Made by a program: the position numbers and the translations under genes
The notes under the pieces: model-generated
Database searches by the model: none
Seen by the model: the letters and a program-made list of their open reading frames with translations, nothing else
What the model was told of the DNA's origin: nothing
Shown here: positions 43,601-54,332 of the stretch, one piece after another
Numbering within the stretch: position 1 is the stretch's first letter
How the letters are laid out: each line of letters starts with the position of its first letter
NCBI RefSeq assembly: GCF_000745855.1
Contig: NZ_KN050766.1
Coordinates: 403,567-467,566, forward strand
DNA from: Xenophilus azovorans DSM 13620
GTDB lineage: Bacteria; Pseudomonadota; Gammaproteobacteria; Burkholderiales; Burkholderiaceae_C
Length of the DNA stretch: 64,000 nucleotides
Direction: 5' to 3'

Positions 43601-44083
43601 TCAGGCGGTGGCCTCCATCTCGGCCATCAGTTCCGCCTTGCGCGCGGCGAGCGGCTCCTTGAGCGCCACCAGGTCCATGCCGGAGCGGCGCGCCTTCTGG
43701 AACATCTCCTCGCGCTCTTCCGTCACGTGGTGGTCGATGTACTCGCCCAGCACGATGACCTTGGCGTCGTACATGGGCTCGTCGGCGCCCATCGACTCGA
43801 TCTGGGCGATCAGGTCCTTCGCGGACGCGTGCTCCACCGTCGCCTCGTCCATCAGTTCCTCGTCGTCGATGGCGGCGCGCGCGGCCGGATAGAAGATCTC
43901 CTCCTCGAGCTGCGCGTGCACCGTCAGCTCGGTGCAGATCCGGGCGGCCAGCGCCTGACGCTCGCCGGCCGGCGCCTTCTCCTCGGCCAGCTTGTTGTAC
44001 TGCTGGAAGAGCTTCTTGACGGCGATGTGATCCGCGTCCAGCAGGTCGACGGCGTCGTTCTTCTTGGGGGGTGCTTTGCTCAT
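43601..44083 (-). CDS. Hemerythrin HHE-domain protein
   Basis: This 160-residue four-helix protein with a hemerythrin-like iron site has candidate ligands His19 (DADHIAVKKLF), the His of LTVHAQLEEEIFYP, the His of EHASAKDL and the pair in YIDHHVTEE. It probably binds a di-iron centre and acts in O2, NO or peroxide handling. It is divergent from the catalase gene, with a (T/A)CCTAC(A/G) element on each side of the shared region. Confidence 0.92.
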   Translation of the reverse strand: MSKAPPKKNDAVDLLDADHIAVKKLFQQYNKLAEEKAPAGERQALAARICTELTVHAQLEEEIFYPAARAAIDDEELMDEATVEHASAKDLIAQIESMGADEPMYDAKVIVLGEYIDHHVTEEREEMFQKARRSGMDLVALKEPLAARKAELMAEMEATA

Positions 44084-44190
44084 GGGGACTCCTTCGTGGG
44101 GTTTCGGGCGATGGCGGCGCGGTCGCGCGCCGCAGGAGACACGATCCCTCTTCCGGCCATCGGCGGCTGTCGGTCTCGTTCATGCGCGCG

Positions 44191-44294
44191 TGTAGGTCGG
44201 CCAAGCACCTCCGGCCGGCGCCGGCGCGAAGCGCGTTCGCCGGCCGTTCGTATCGCTGCCGTGCAACTACGGCCGTTCTGCGAAGCGTCCTACA
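44191..44294. promoter_or_regulatory. Divergent hemerythrin-catalase control region with two (T/A)CCTAC(A/G) elements
   Basis: The 297-bp gap holds ACCTACA on the minus strand (44191-44197), 108 bp before the hemerythrin start, and GTCCTACA on the plus strand (44287-44294), 86 bp before the catalase start. A second CTACAC follows the latter by about 20 bp. The mirrored arrangement suggests one regulator or sigma factor for both genes. No other gene is visible here. Confidence 0.4.
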
Positions 44295-44380
44295 GGGCGC
44301 CTCCGGACGCTGGACTACACCAGAGACCTTCAGACCCCCGCACGAGCCCCACGCTCGTTTTCCACCCCACGAGGACGCCC

Positions 44381-46816
<2,436 letters not shown>

Positions 46817-46829
46817 ACCGGGAGGCTCC

Positions 46830-47255
46830 ATGAACCGCTCCCTCTGGAAACGCTACGGCTACGGCTGGGTGACGCTGGGCTTCTTCCTGGTCTCGCTGGT
46901 CGGCCACTGGCTGTTCGGCTGGTTCGCCTACGTGGACGAGCAGCAGCAGTTCGGCGCGCCGGTGGAGGTCTCCGGCTACACCGTGCAGATGCTGCGCGAC
47001 ACGCTGGAGAACTGGCAGTCCGAGTTCCTGCAGCTGCTGTGGCAGATCGGCGGGCTGGCCTTCCTGCTGTACGTCGGCTCGCCGCAGTCCAAGGAGGGCG
47101 ACGACCGCCTGGAGGCCAAGATCGACGCCATCCTCGCCGCGGTGGACCCGAAGAGCGCCGACGCCCTGCTCGACGAGATCGACCGCGAGTACGCAGGCCG
47201 GCACACCGACCCGCGCTGGATGCGCATGGCGCGCGGCGGCCGGCAGCGCGGCTAG
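46830..47255 (+). CDS. DUF6766-like membrane protein
   Basis: This 141-residue protein starts at an ATG with GGAGG. There are two hydrophobic helices (about residues 12-33 and 66-84) separated by YVDEQQQFGAPVE, and a charged cytoplasmic tail. It resembles small membrane proteins filed under DUF6766 and is probably cotranscribed with the catalase. Function unknown. Confidence 0.72.
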   Translation: MNRSLWKRYGYGWVTLGFFLVSLVGHWLFGWFAYVDEQQQFGAPVEVSGYTVQMLRDTLENWQSEFLQLLWQIGGLAFLLYVGSPQSKEGDDRLEAKIDAILAAVDPKSADALLDEIDREYAGRHTDPRWMRMARGGRQRG

Positions 47256-47274
47256 CGGTCGGCGGCGCGCGGGG

Positions 47275-47607
47275 TCAGCCCGCCGCCATCGCCCGGCATT
47301 CCTGCGCGCAGTCGCGGCAGGCGGCGGCGCAGGCCTGACAGTGCGCGTGCGGGTGCTTCTCGCATTCGCCGGCGCAGGCGCTGCAGATGTCGGCGCACAG
47401 CCGGCATGCCTGCGCGGCGTGCACGCTGTCGCGCCCCATCAGCGCGGCGGCGAAGCGGCAGGCGCTCGCGCAGTCGATGTCCAGCGCGATGCAGGTGCGC
47501 ATCGAGGCGCAGTCCTGCTCGCGCAGGCAGGCGGTGGCGCAGCGCTCGCAGGCCAGCGCGCAGGCGTTGCAGGCGGCGATGCAGCGGTCGAAGAGGTCTC
47601 GGGTCAT
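47275..47607 (-). CDS. Cys-rich four-helix copper-storage protein (Csp/DUF326)
   Basis: This 110-residue protein contains 20 cysteines, mostly in CxxxC and CxxC spacing along helices (CIAACNACALACERCATAC). This is the pattern of cytosolic Csp copper-storage proteins, whose four-helix bundles bind many Cu(I) ions in the core. No signal peptide is present, so a cytosolic Csp3-like role is inferred. It lies convergent to the catalase unit. Two GTCCGACA variants of the stress element occur 62 and 98 bp upstream. Confidence 0.88.
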   Translation of the reverse strand: MTRDLFDRCIAACNACALACERCATACLREQDCASMRTCIALDIDCASACRFAAALMGRDSVHAAQACRLCADICSACAGECEKHPHAHCQACAAACRDCAQECRAMAAG

Positions 47608-47750
47608 GGCGGCGGCTTCCTTTCGGTCCAGGGGGACGAAAGGGGCGGCAGGCGCCCCTTCCGGCATGTGTCGGACCACTCTGGAAGGAAGCGGACGGCC
47701 CGGCTGTCGGACTCCGCGCCGAGCGGCTGTATCCGCCGCGCGGAACCCGG

Positions 47751-48692
47751 CTACACCCGCGTGCGCCGGCTGAGCGACAGGTTGCCGTCGAGCGTGTTGA
47801 AGGAGATGGTCGGTGCGCTGAGTTCGCTCAGGGGCGCGCCCAGGCCGATCTCTCCACTGCCGTGCAGCACGCACTCCTCGCGCCGCAGCGCGATCTCGCT
47901 GCTCGCGCCGATGCGGTTGTGGAAGCGCACCCAGGTGCCATAGGTGCTCACGTCGATCAGCACGCAGCTGCCGTTGCGCGCCTCCAGCCGCGCATGCAGC
48001 CGGGACACCCGCGGGTCGTTGACGACGAACTCCGCCTCGTCCACCCGGCCCAGGTGGATGGGCAGTTGCTCCGCGGTGAACATGCTGCGCACGTCCAGCC
48101 ACGACAGCTCGATCTGCCCGAAGCTGGAATCGGCGCTGCGCGGCGGCGGCACCAGCGGCGAGGGGACGGTGAGGAACTCGGTCACCTCCTCCTGCCAGTC
48201 CACGCGATGGATCACGGGCATCTCGGTGCGGCCGCGGATGTTGATCGGGCCCAGGCTGCGGTGCTGCACGTCGCTGTCCTGCAGCTGTGCGATGGCGGAG
48301 TCGGTGGCCCAGATCTGGCTCGGGCCGGCCAGGTCGCTCAGGCGGGAGGCCACGTTGACGGCGTCGCCGTAGCTGTCGCCGTCCACCTGCAGCACCTCGC
48401 CGCTGGCGACGCCGATCTGCAGTTCCATGCGCAGCGGCGCGGGCCAGTTCTGCAGGCGCTTGTGGTGGCTGCGCTGCATCTCCAGCACGGCGGCGATGGC
48501 GGAAGGCCCGTCGTTGAAGATCGCCAGGACGCCGTCGCCCAGCGTCTTGACCACCCGGCCCTCGTGCGCCTCGCACACGTTGCCGATCCACTGGATCAGG
48601 CGCGTCACCGTCTCGGTGGCGCGCGCGTTGCCCATGATCTCGAAGACCCGCGTGCTCCCGGTGAGATCCGCAAAGACGACGGTGGTGGTCAT
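47751..48692 (-). CDS. Adenylate/guanylate cyclase domain fused to FHA domain
   Basis: This 313-residue two-domain signalling protein has an N-terminal class III cyclase domain (about residues 1-165) with metal-binding Asp in VVFADLTGSTRVFE and KTLGDGVLAIFN and the NVASRL run. The C-terminal FHA domain has LGRVDEAEF, VSRLHARLE and STYGTWVRFHN and should bind phosphothreonine partners. A GTG 12 bp upstream is an alternative start. The fusion suggests that cyclic nucleotide synthesis, or a degenerate regulatory version of it, is controlled by Ser/Thr phosphorylation. Confidence 0.9.
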   Translation of the reverse strand: MTTTVVFADLTGSTRVFEIMGNARATETVTRLIQWIGNVCEAHEGRVVKTLGDGVLAIFNDGPSAIAAVLEMQRSHHKRLQNWPAPLRMELQIGVASGEVLQVDGDSYGDAVNVASRLSDLAGPSQIWATDSAIAQLQDSDVQHRSLGPINIRGRTEMPVIHRVDWQEEVTEFLTVPSPLVPPPRSADSSFGQIELSWLDVRSMFTAEQLPIHLGRVDEAEFVVNDPRVSRLHARLEARNGSCVLIDVSTYGTWVRFHNRIGASSEIALRREECVLHGSGEIGLGAPLSELSAPTISFNTLDGNLSLSRRTRV

Positions 48693-48998
48693 GGAGTCAC
48701 GCACATGGGCAGGTTCGGGTGATTATGGCAATGGGGTGCGCGAAGCCCGGCGCACGCCCGTGACGATCTCTGAACGCTTGCTCCCGACAAGATACGCCCG
48801 CTCACATCCTGCTCCCGAAGTGTTATTGGCAGTATGCGTCGCATCTAAGACTTTGGTTTCTGTTTTCGGGAATCCGCTCCAGGAAAGCGCGAAATACTGT
48901 TGTTTTTAAACATGAATAATTGTTTCCCGCTTGCCGCCGCCGAGGGGGCTGCGTATGGTTCCGTTCCATCACTGTTCCGCTGTGTTCCGATCCAAGCC
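48693..48998. other. AT-richer intergenic stretch
   Basis: This 306-bp gap separates divergent genes. It is clearly less GC-rich than its surroundings, especially 48830-48920 (runs such as TTGTTTTTAAAC and ATGAATAATTG). It probably holds the promoter of the downstream gene. I see no repeat, tRNA or convincing small gene; an in-frame ATG at 48912 could extend the next protein by 29 residues. Confidence 0.4.
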
Positions 48999-49337
48999 AT
49001 GGCGTTTCCCAACAGCCTGCTGCGTTTCCTCTCCTTCTCGGCGTCGCGCCAGCCCGTGGCCAGCGAGCGGACGGTGCAGCGCATCCGCGAATCGATGCTG
49101 GCGCTGCTGCAGTCCCACCAGGGCGAACGCTTCCACCGCGTCGCCCAGCGGGTGCGCTATGCCGACGAGCTGGAATCCCTGTGGTACCTGCGCCAGGACA
49201 TGCTGGCCGCCCTGAGCGACGTGTACGGCGAGCGGGGTGCGCGCCAGCACATGGCCGCGGTGACGCGGATGTTCAGGGGCGCCCTGCCCCAGTCGATGGC
49301 GCCGCGCACGCACGGACAGCGCTACGCGCGCGGATGA
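48999..49337 (+). CDS. Hypothetical helical protein (112 residues)
   Basis: This 112-residue, basic, probably all-helical protein contains QRIRESMLALLQSHQGERFHRVAQRVRYADELESLWYLRQDMLAALSD. No family is recognised. It is followed by a strong terminator, which supports it as a real transcription unit. The start is uncertain, with an in-frame ATG at 48912 possible. Confidence 0.62.
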   Translation: MAFPNSLLRFLSFSASRQPVASERTVQRIRESMLALLQSHQGERFHRVAQRVRYADELESLWYLRQDMLAALSDVYGERGARQHMAAVTRMFRGALPQSMAPRTHGQRYARG

Positions 49338-49365
49338 TGAACCGGGCCTTGCGCCCGAAGGAATG

Positions 49366-49391
49366 AAAAGAGCGCCTCTGGCGCTCTTTTT
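49366..49391. terminator. Strong bidirectional rho-independent terminator
   Basis: A 10-bp stem AAAAGAGCGC/GCGCTCTTTT with a CTCTG loop, followed by a T run on the plus strand and preceded by an A run. It can serve the preceding plus-strand gene and the convergent LD-carboxypeptidase gene. Confidence 0.88.
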
Positions 49392-49415
49392 CGTTGGGGC
49401 GCAGCCGGCGGGCGG

Positions 49416-50387
49416 CTAGGCGTGGTCGTGGTCGTGCCCATGGCCGTGGTGGTGGCGGCTGCCCCCCACGCCGTGGCCCCACACGAGGAAGACCTCGCGC
49501 TCCTGCGCCGCCATCTCGACCGGGGCGCCGACGGGCAGCAGCACCTTGGTCGGCACATGGCCGAACGGCAGGCCGGCCAGCACCGGCACCTTGAGCAGCG
49601 AGCGCAGCCGGTCGATCACCGTCTGCAGCTTGAAGCCGCGGTCGTGCGGCACCGCCCGGAAGCCGGTGAACTGGCCCAGCACGACGGCCTTCTGGCGGCC
49701 GAGCACGCCGGCATGGCGCAACTGGTCGAGCATGCGCTCGATGCGGTAGGGATGCTCGCCCAAGTCCTCCAGGAACAGCACGCCCTTGTCGACAGCCGGG
49801 AAGTACGGCGTGCCCAGCAGGCTGACCAGCACGCGCAGGTTGCCGCCCCACAGCGTGGCGCCGTGGATGGACTTCAGGGCCACCTCCGCATCGCGCGCCG
49901 GCATGCGCCAGCCGGTGCCCTCGCCCTGCCCTTCGAGCAGGTCGTCGAAGCAGGCCTCCATGATGTCGTCCGGCCCGGCCTCGGCGCCGAAGTCCTCGCC
50001 CAGCGCGGGGCCGGCCCAGCTCACCTGGCCCGTTTTGGCCAGCAGCGCCAGCTGGAAGGCGGTGAAGTCGCTCAGGCCGACGAAGGCCGTGCCCCTGTCG
50101 ATCGCCTTGGCCACGGCCTTGTAGGGCAAGGCGTCGAGGATGCGCGTCAGTCCGTAGCCGCCGCGCGTGATCAGCGCGACGTCGGCGCCGCTGGCGGCCG
50201 CGCGCCCGATGGCGGCCAGCCGGGTGGCATCGTCGCCCGCGAAGCGCTGCCAGCTCTTCAGCGCGGCCTCGTCGATCTCGACCTCGTGGCCCAGCGCCTT
50301 CAGCCGCGCCACGCCGCGCCGGAAGGCGACCTTGTCGCGCACGGCGCCGGAGGGGGAATAGATGTAGATGTGTCGTCGATGGCTCAC
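49416..50387 (-). CDS. ldcA: Muramoyltetrapeptide (LD-) carboxypeptidase with His-rich tail
   Basis: This 323-residue S66-family cytoplasmic LD-carboxypeptidase is used in murein recycling. The family run TRGGYGLTRILD, the nucleophile Ser in FVGLSDFTAF, the Glu of LFLEDLGEHPYRIERM and the His of GLPFGHVP make up the expected triad. The last 13 residues (RHHHGHGHDHDHA) are an unusual His tail that could bind Ni or Zn. GTG is the likely start, 13 bp after the tadA stop; an upstream ATG would overlap tadA. Confidence 0.9.
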   Translation of the reverse strand: MSHRRHIYIYSPSGAVRDKVAFRRGVARLKALGHEVEIDEAALKSWQRFAGDDATRLAAIGRAAASGADVALITRGGYGLTRILDALPYKAVAKAIDRGTAFVGLSDFTAFQLALLAKTGQVSWAGPALGEDFGAEAGPDDIMEACFDDLLEGQGEGTGWRMPARDAEVALKSIHGATLWGGNLRVLVSLLGTPYFPAVDKGVLFLEDLGEHPYRIERMLDQLRHAGVLGRQKAVVLGQFTGFRAVPHDRGFKLQTVIDRLRSLLKVPVLAGLPFGHVPTKVLLPVGAPVEMAAQEREVFLVWGHGVGGSRHHHGHGHDHDHA

Positions 50388-50400
50388 GGCGCGCAGTATC

Positions 50401-51492
50401 TCAGGCGCGCCGCAGGACATCGGCCAGCGCCTGCGCCGCATCGGGCGGCAGGTCGTCGGCCGGCGGCGCGCGCCGGCCCAGGGCGCGCAGGACCGCCTCG
50501 TGCCCCCGGTCGGGAAAGGGCGCGTGCCACGCGGCCCGGGCGTGGGGCGATGCGGCCTGCGGCGTGAACACATCGGCCCGCAGGACGCGCAGCCCCGGCC
50601 GGCAGGCCAGTTCCGCCGCCACGTCCGCGCTGCCCGGGTGGTGCAGCAGCGCGACCTGCCCGATGCCCAGGCGCGCTAGCCACTGCGCCAGCACTTCGGC
50701 CTGCACGGCAGGCGTCAGAGCGTCGGACCGCTTGGGCTTGTCGCTGCGGCCGCAGCCGATCAGGTCGGGCGCCAGCACCCGGCGCGCCGGCAGCAGGGGC
50801 AGCAGTTCGCGGAACAGCCAGCCCCACTGGCCAGGGCCGTGCAGGCACAGCAGCGGCGCGGGATCGCCGCGCTCTTCGCCTGATTCAACCCAGGCCAGGC
50901 GCCATCCGCCCGGCGCCGGCAGACCGGCCATGTGGCGCACCGGCGGCAGCGCGGCGGCGAAGGGCTCGAAGCAGGCGTCCGGCGTGCGCAGGGCGTCGTC
51001 GCGCAGCGGCTCGGCGCGCTCGCGCGCCGCCTGCCGACGGCCCTGGAAGAAGTCCTGCAGCAGGGCGCCGCACGCGGCGGCGCACACGCCGCCCGTCACC
51101 CGGGTGTGGTGGTTGAGCTGCGGCTGCGCGAACAGGTCGAGCACGGAGCCGGCCGCGCCGGTGCGCGGGTCGGCCGCACCGAAGACGACCCGGGCCAGCC
51201 GCGCATGCAGCATCGCCCCGGCGCACATCGGGCAGGGTTCGAGGGTGACGAAGAGTTCGCAGCCGTCGAGGCGGTAGTTGCCCAGCGCCTGCGCGGCGGC
51301 GCGCAGCGCGTTGATCTCGGCATGGGCGCTCGGGTCGTGGCCGGCGACGGGGCTGTTGCGGCCCGCAGCCAGCAGCCGGCCGTCCCGGACGACGACGGCG
51401 CCCACCGGCACCTCGCCGGCCTCAGCGGCATCGCGGGCCTGGGCCAGCGCCAGGGCCATCCAGTGGGCGTCGTCGGGGGAGGAAGAAGGCAT
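50401..51492 (-). CDS. tadA: tRNA adenosine deaminase TadA fused to a degenerate alpha/beta-hydrolase
   Basis: This is a 363-residue fusion. Residues 1-165 are TadA, with zinc ligands His57, Cys87 and Cys90, catalytic Glu59 (HAE) and PCPMCAGAMLHAR; it makes inosine-34 in tRNA-Arg. Residues about 200-363 resemble haloalkane-dehalogenase-like hydrolases (LCLHGPGQWGW, APDLIGCGRSDKP). The nucleophile elbow reads LLHHPGSAD in place of GHSxGG, so this half is probably not a normal hydrolase. There is no frameshift between the halves. Confidence 0.9.
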   Translation of the reverse strand: MPSSSPDDAHWMALALAQARDAAEAGEVPVGAVVVRDGRLLAAGRNSPVAGHDPSAHAEINALRAAAQALGNYRLDGCELFVTLEPCPMCAGAMLHARLARVVFGAADPRTGAAGSVLDLFAQPQLNHHTRVTGGVCAAACGALLQDFFQGRRQAARERAEPLRDDALRTPDACFEPFAAALPPVRHMAGLPAPGGWRLAWVESGEERGDPAPLLCLHGPGQWGWLFRELLPLLPARRVLAPDLIGCGRSDKPKRSDALTPAVQAEVLAQWLARLGIGQVALLHHPGSADVAAELACRPGLRVLRADVFTPQAASPHARAAWHAPFPDRGHEAVLRALGRRAPPADDLPPDAAQALADVLRRA

Positions 51493-51544
51493 GGCGCGGC
51501 GTGAGGGGCGCCATTGTCCCTCACGCCCCCGCCTTGGGCCGGCT

Positions 51545-52051
51545 TCAGCCGAGCTGCGCGCGCACCTTCTCGATGGCGGCGTTGGCGCACTGCTCGTCGA
51601 GGTGGCCGCCCGGTGCACCGCCGACGCCGACCGCGCCGATCACCTCGTTGCCGGCCTTGATCGGCACGCCGCCGCCCAGCAGCAGGAAGCCGGGCAGGTG
51701 CACGAGGTTGGCCGCGCCGGGGTTCTTCTGCGCGTTCTCCATCATGGCCTGGGTGGGTGCCTTGGCCGAGGCGGAGGTCCACGCCTTGCGCTCGCTGGCG
51801 CCCAGGGTGTGCGGGCCGGCGTTGTCGGCACGCTGCACGGCGCGCACGCCGCCGGCACGGTCCACCACGGTGGCGGCGACGGCATAGCCGTTGGCGGCGC
51901 AGGAGGCCACGGCGCCGGCGGCGATCTGGTTGGCCAGGTCGAGGCCGATGTTGCGTTCGGCCCGCACGGGGGCGGCCTGCTGGGCCTGGGCGCCGCAGGC
52001 GGCGGCGAGGAGTGCGAGGGCGCCGATGCGGCGCAGGGACGATGCGGTCAT
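51545..52051 (-). CDS. Secreted GlcG/HbpS-family haem-binding-like protein
   Basis: This 168-residue protein has a signal peptide (about residues 1-24, ending in ACGAQAQ). The mature GlcG/HbpS domain shows AAGAVASCAANGYAVAATVVDRAGGVRAVQRADNA and the Gly-rich GGGVPIKAGNEVIGAVGVGGAPGG. Relatives bind haem or small ligands in the periplasm. GGAGA supports the start. It lies between tadA and a two-component system and may be controlled by it. Confidence 0.88.
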   Translation of the reverse strand: MTASSLRRIGALALLAAACGAQAQQAAPVRAERNIGLDLANQIAAGAVASCAANGYAVAATVVDRAGGVRAVQRADNAGPHTLGASERKAWTSASAKAPTQAMMENAQKNPGAANLVHLPGFLLLGGGVPIKAGNEVIGAVGVGGAPGGHLDEQCANAAIEKVRAQLG

Positions 52052-52169
52052 GAGGGTCTCTCCAGGAGTTTGTCGAGGGGGCGCGCCAGGCTCGGCCGGC
52101 GACCACGTCACTCTAGGAAAGCGCCCGCCCGCGGGCCATTCGTGCGGCTACGCGCGGCCGTCCGTAGAA

Positions 52170-52808
52170 CTACGCAGCGCCCTCTTCCTCGGCCAGTGCC
52201 GCATAGCCGCGGATGAGCTGCGCCAGCGACTCGCAGCCCAGCTTGGCGAACACGTTGGCGCGGTGCGTCTCGACGGTGCGCGGCGACAGCGTGAGCGCCC
52301 GCGCGATCTCCTTGTTGCTCAGGCCGGCGACGATCAGGCCCAGCACCTCGCGCTCGCGCTCGGAGAGCTGGGCGTAGCGGCGCCGCGCCGCCTGGTCGGC
52401 CTGGCTGCGCTCGCGCGAGCGCACGTGCTGGCGCACGGCGTTCTGCAGCGCCTCCAGCAGCTGCTCGTCGTCCACCGGCTTTTCCAGGAACTCGGCCGCC
52501 CCGGCCTTGAAGGCGCGCCGGCACATCTCCACCGTGCCGTGGCCGGTGAGCATGACGACGGGCTGGTCCACGCCCTCGGCGATCAGCCGGTCGAGCACGG
52601 CGAGGCCGCCGATGCCCGGCATGCGCACGTCCAGCACGATGGCGCCGACGGCGGCGCGGTCGAACTCGGCGAGGAAGCGCTGCGGCGCCTCCCAGGCCTG
52701 CACGCGCAGGCCGATGGTGCCGATCAGCAGCGCCAGGCTGTCGCGCACGGCGGCATCGTCGTCGACGAGGTGGACGAGGGGCGACTGGGGCGTGGAGGGG
52801 GCGGTCAT
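52170..52808 (-). CDS. FixJ/LuxR-type response regulator
   Basis: This 212-residue regulator has a receiver domain (acidic pocket VDDDAAVRDS, phospho-Asp in VLDVRMPG, Thr in MLTGHG, Lys in LEKPVDD) and a LuxR-type helix-turn-helix (LSEREREVLGLIVAGLSNKEIARALTLSPRTVETHRANVFAKLG). It resembles FixJ, TtrR and DctR-like regulators. Its gene begins 16 bp after the sensor kinase stop. Confidence 0.93.
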   Translation of the reverse strand: MTAPSTPQSPLVHLVDDDAAVRDSLALLIGTIGLRVQAWEAPQRFLAEFDRAAVGAIVLDVRMPGIGGLAVLDRLIAEGVDQPVVMLTGHGTVEMCRRAFKAGAAEFLEKPVDDEQLLEALQNAVRQHVRSRERSQADQAARRRYAQLSEREREVLGLIVAGLSNKEIARALTLSPRTVETHRANVFAKLGCESLAQLIRGYAALAEEEGAA

Positions 52809-52824
52809 GCGGTGATGCGGGCGG

Positions 52825-54276
52825 TCATGCCAGCGGCAGGCTCAGCACGAAGCAGGCGCCCTGCCCCGGCGCGGCGCCCTCGGCGAGCGCGCCGCCCATG
52901 CCGGCGGCCAGCGTCTCGCTCAGGCTCAGGCCCAGGCCCAGCCCGCCGCGGCGGGTGCTGAAGAAGGGCTGGAACACGCGCGAGCGCAGCTCGGCGGGGA
53001 TGCCTGGCCCCGTGTCGCTGACCGACAGCAGCGCCTGCCCGTCCTGCGCCCGCACGCGCAGCAGCACCTCGCGGCGCGCCGGCGGCACCTCCTCCAGGGC
53101 CTGCAGGGCGTTCATCAGCAGGTTGTGCACGATCTGCTCCAGCGCCACGGGGTCGGCCAGCGCGCGCACCGGCTGCTCCGGCGCCTCCAGGCGCATCGCG
53201 GTGTGGCGGCGCTCGCCCTCGGGCTCCAGCAGGTGCAGGGCGCGGCGCGCGGCCTGCCGCAGGTCGACCGGCTCGCGGCGCGCGGCGTCCGGGCGCTCCA
53301 GCGTGCCGCGCAGGCGGCCCAGCACGTCGGCCGCGCGGCGCGCCTGCAGCGCGGCCTGGGCCATGGCGTCGCGGGCGGCGCCGGTCTCGGGCGGCTCCTC
53401 GTCCAGCAGGCGGCGCGCGGCCTGGGTGCTGGCGAGCACCGCCGTCAACGGCTGGTTCAGCTCGTGCGCCATGCCGGCGGCCAGTTCGCCCAGCGTGTTC
53501 AGGCGCGCCACCTGGCCCAGGCGCAGCAGTTCCTCGGCGCGCCGGCGCTCGGTGCGCTGGCGCCGCAGCAGGCGCGCGCCGGCCAGCAGCACGGCCATGC
53601 CGGCCGCCCACGCCAGCATCCGGGCCCAGGGCAGCTCGCCCCAGCCGACGCGGCGCTCGGCATCCACCTCGAAGGGCTGGCTGGCAGAGGCCAGCGGCTT
53701 GCGGAAGCGGAAGTGCCAGCCGCCCGGCGCCTCCGCGTCGCGGCCGCCCTGCAGCTCGAAGCGCTGGCCCTGGTGCACCAGCGCCATGCGGGCAGGCGCG
53801 GTCTTCGGGTCGGCCGGCCAGTCGCGCCAGGGCACGGCGGCGGCCAGGTCGATGTCCAGCGCGAAGCTGGCCGGTGCGGCGCCGATCACCAGGCGGTAGC
53901 GGCCGCGCGCCAGGTCGGCATCGGCCAGCACCGGGCCGCGCTGCGCGCGCGAGCGCACCTCGGCCTGGGCCAGCGCGGCGTCGTTCCACGCCTCGCCGGG
54001 GGCGCGCCGCTGCACACGCAGGATCGAGGGATAGACCGCCGGCAGGCGCGCCTCGCCGCCCGCCGCGCCCTCGCCGCCGGCCAGCGCGAGCGTGGCCAGC
54101 ACGGCGTCGTTCTGCACCACCTGCTGGCTGAGGATGCGGTGGACGATGCGGCCGTCGGTGTCGAAGGCGGCCTGCAGCGCCTCCAGCTGCGCGTGCGCCA
54201 GCCAGGCGGCGCCGGCGGCCGACAGCAGCAGCCAGCCGAGCATCCAGCCGCCGAGGGCGCGCAGGCGATGGGTCAT
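52825..54276 (-). CDS. Membrane sensor histidine kinase, FixL/DctB-like
   Basis: This 483-residue sensor has transmembrane helices near residues 8-30 and 225-243 enclosing a periplasmic sensing domain of about 190 residues. The cytoplasmic kinase has the phospho-His in GMAHELNQPLTAVLAS, the N box HNLLMNALQAL, the G1 box VSDTGPGIP and the GLGLGLSLSE box. It is paired with the FixJ-type regulator encoded downstream. Signal unknown; periplasmic domains of this kind often sense organic acids. Confidence 0.92.
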   Translation of the reverse strand: MTHRLRALGGWMLGWLLLSAAGAAWLAHAQLEALQAAFDTDGRIVHRILSQQVVQNDAVLATLALAGGEGAAGGEARLPAVYPSILRVQRRAPGEAWNDAALAQAEVRSRAQRGPVLADADLARGRYRLVIGAAPASFALDIDLAAAVPWRDWPADPKTAPARMALVHQGQRFELQGGRDAEAPGGWHFRFRKPLASASQPFEVDAERRVGWGELPWARMLAWAAGMAVLLAGARLLRRQRTERRRAEELLRLGQVARLNTLGELAAGMAHELNQPLTAVLASTQAARRLLDEEPPETGAARDAMAQAALQARRAADVLGRLRGTLERPDAARREPVDLRQAARRALHLLEPEGERRHTAMRLEAPEQPVRALADPVALEQIVHNLLMNALQALEEVPPARREVLLRVRAQDGQALLSVSDTGPGIPAELRSRVFQPFFSTRRGGLGLGLSLSETLAAGMGGALAEGAAPGQGACFVLSLPLA

Positions 54277-54332
54277 GGCGGGCGATTGTGCCCGCCGGGG
54301 CTGGCGGAGAATGCGCGGCGCACCGATTCGCC

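Noticed and set aside
48780-48960. AT-rich patch as an insertion or mobile-element scar
   Set aside because: No terminal repeats, target duplication or transposase fragments; a promoter region explains it better.
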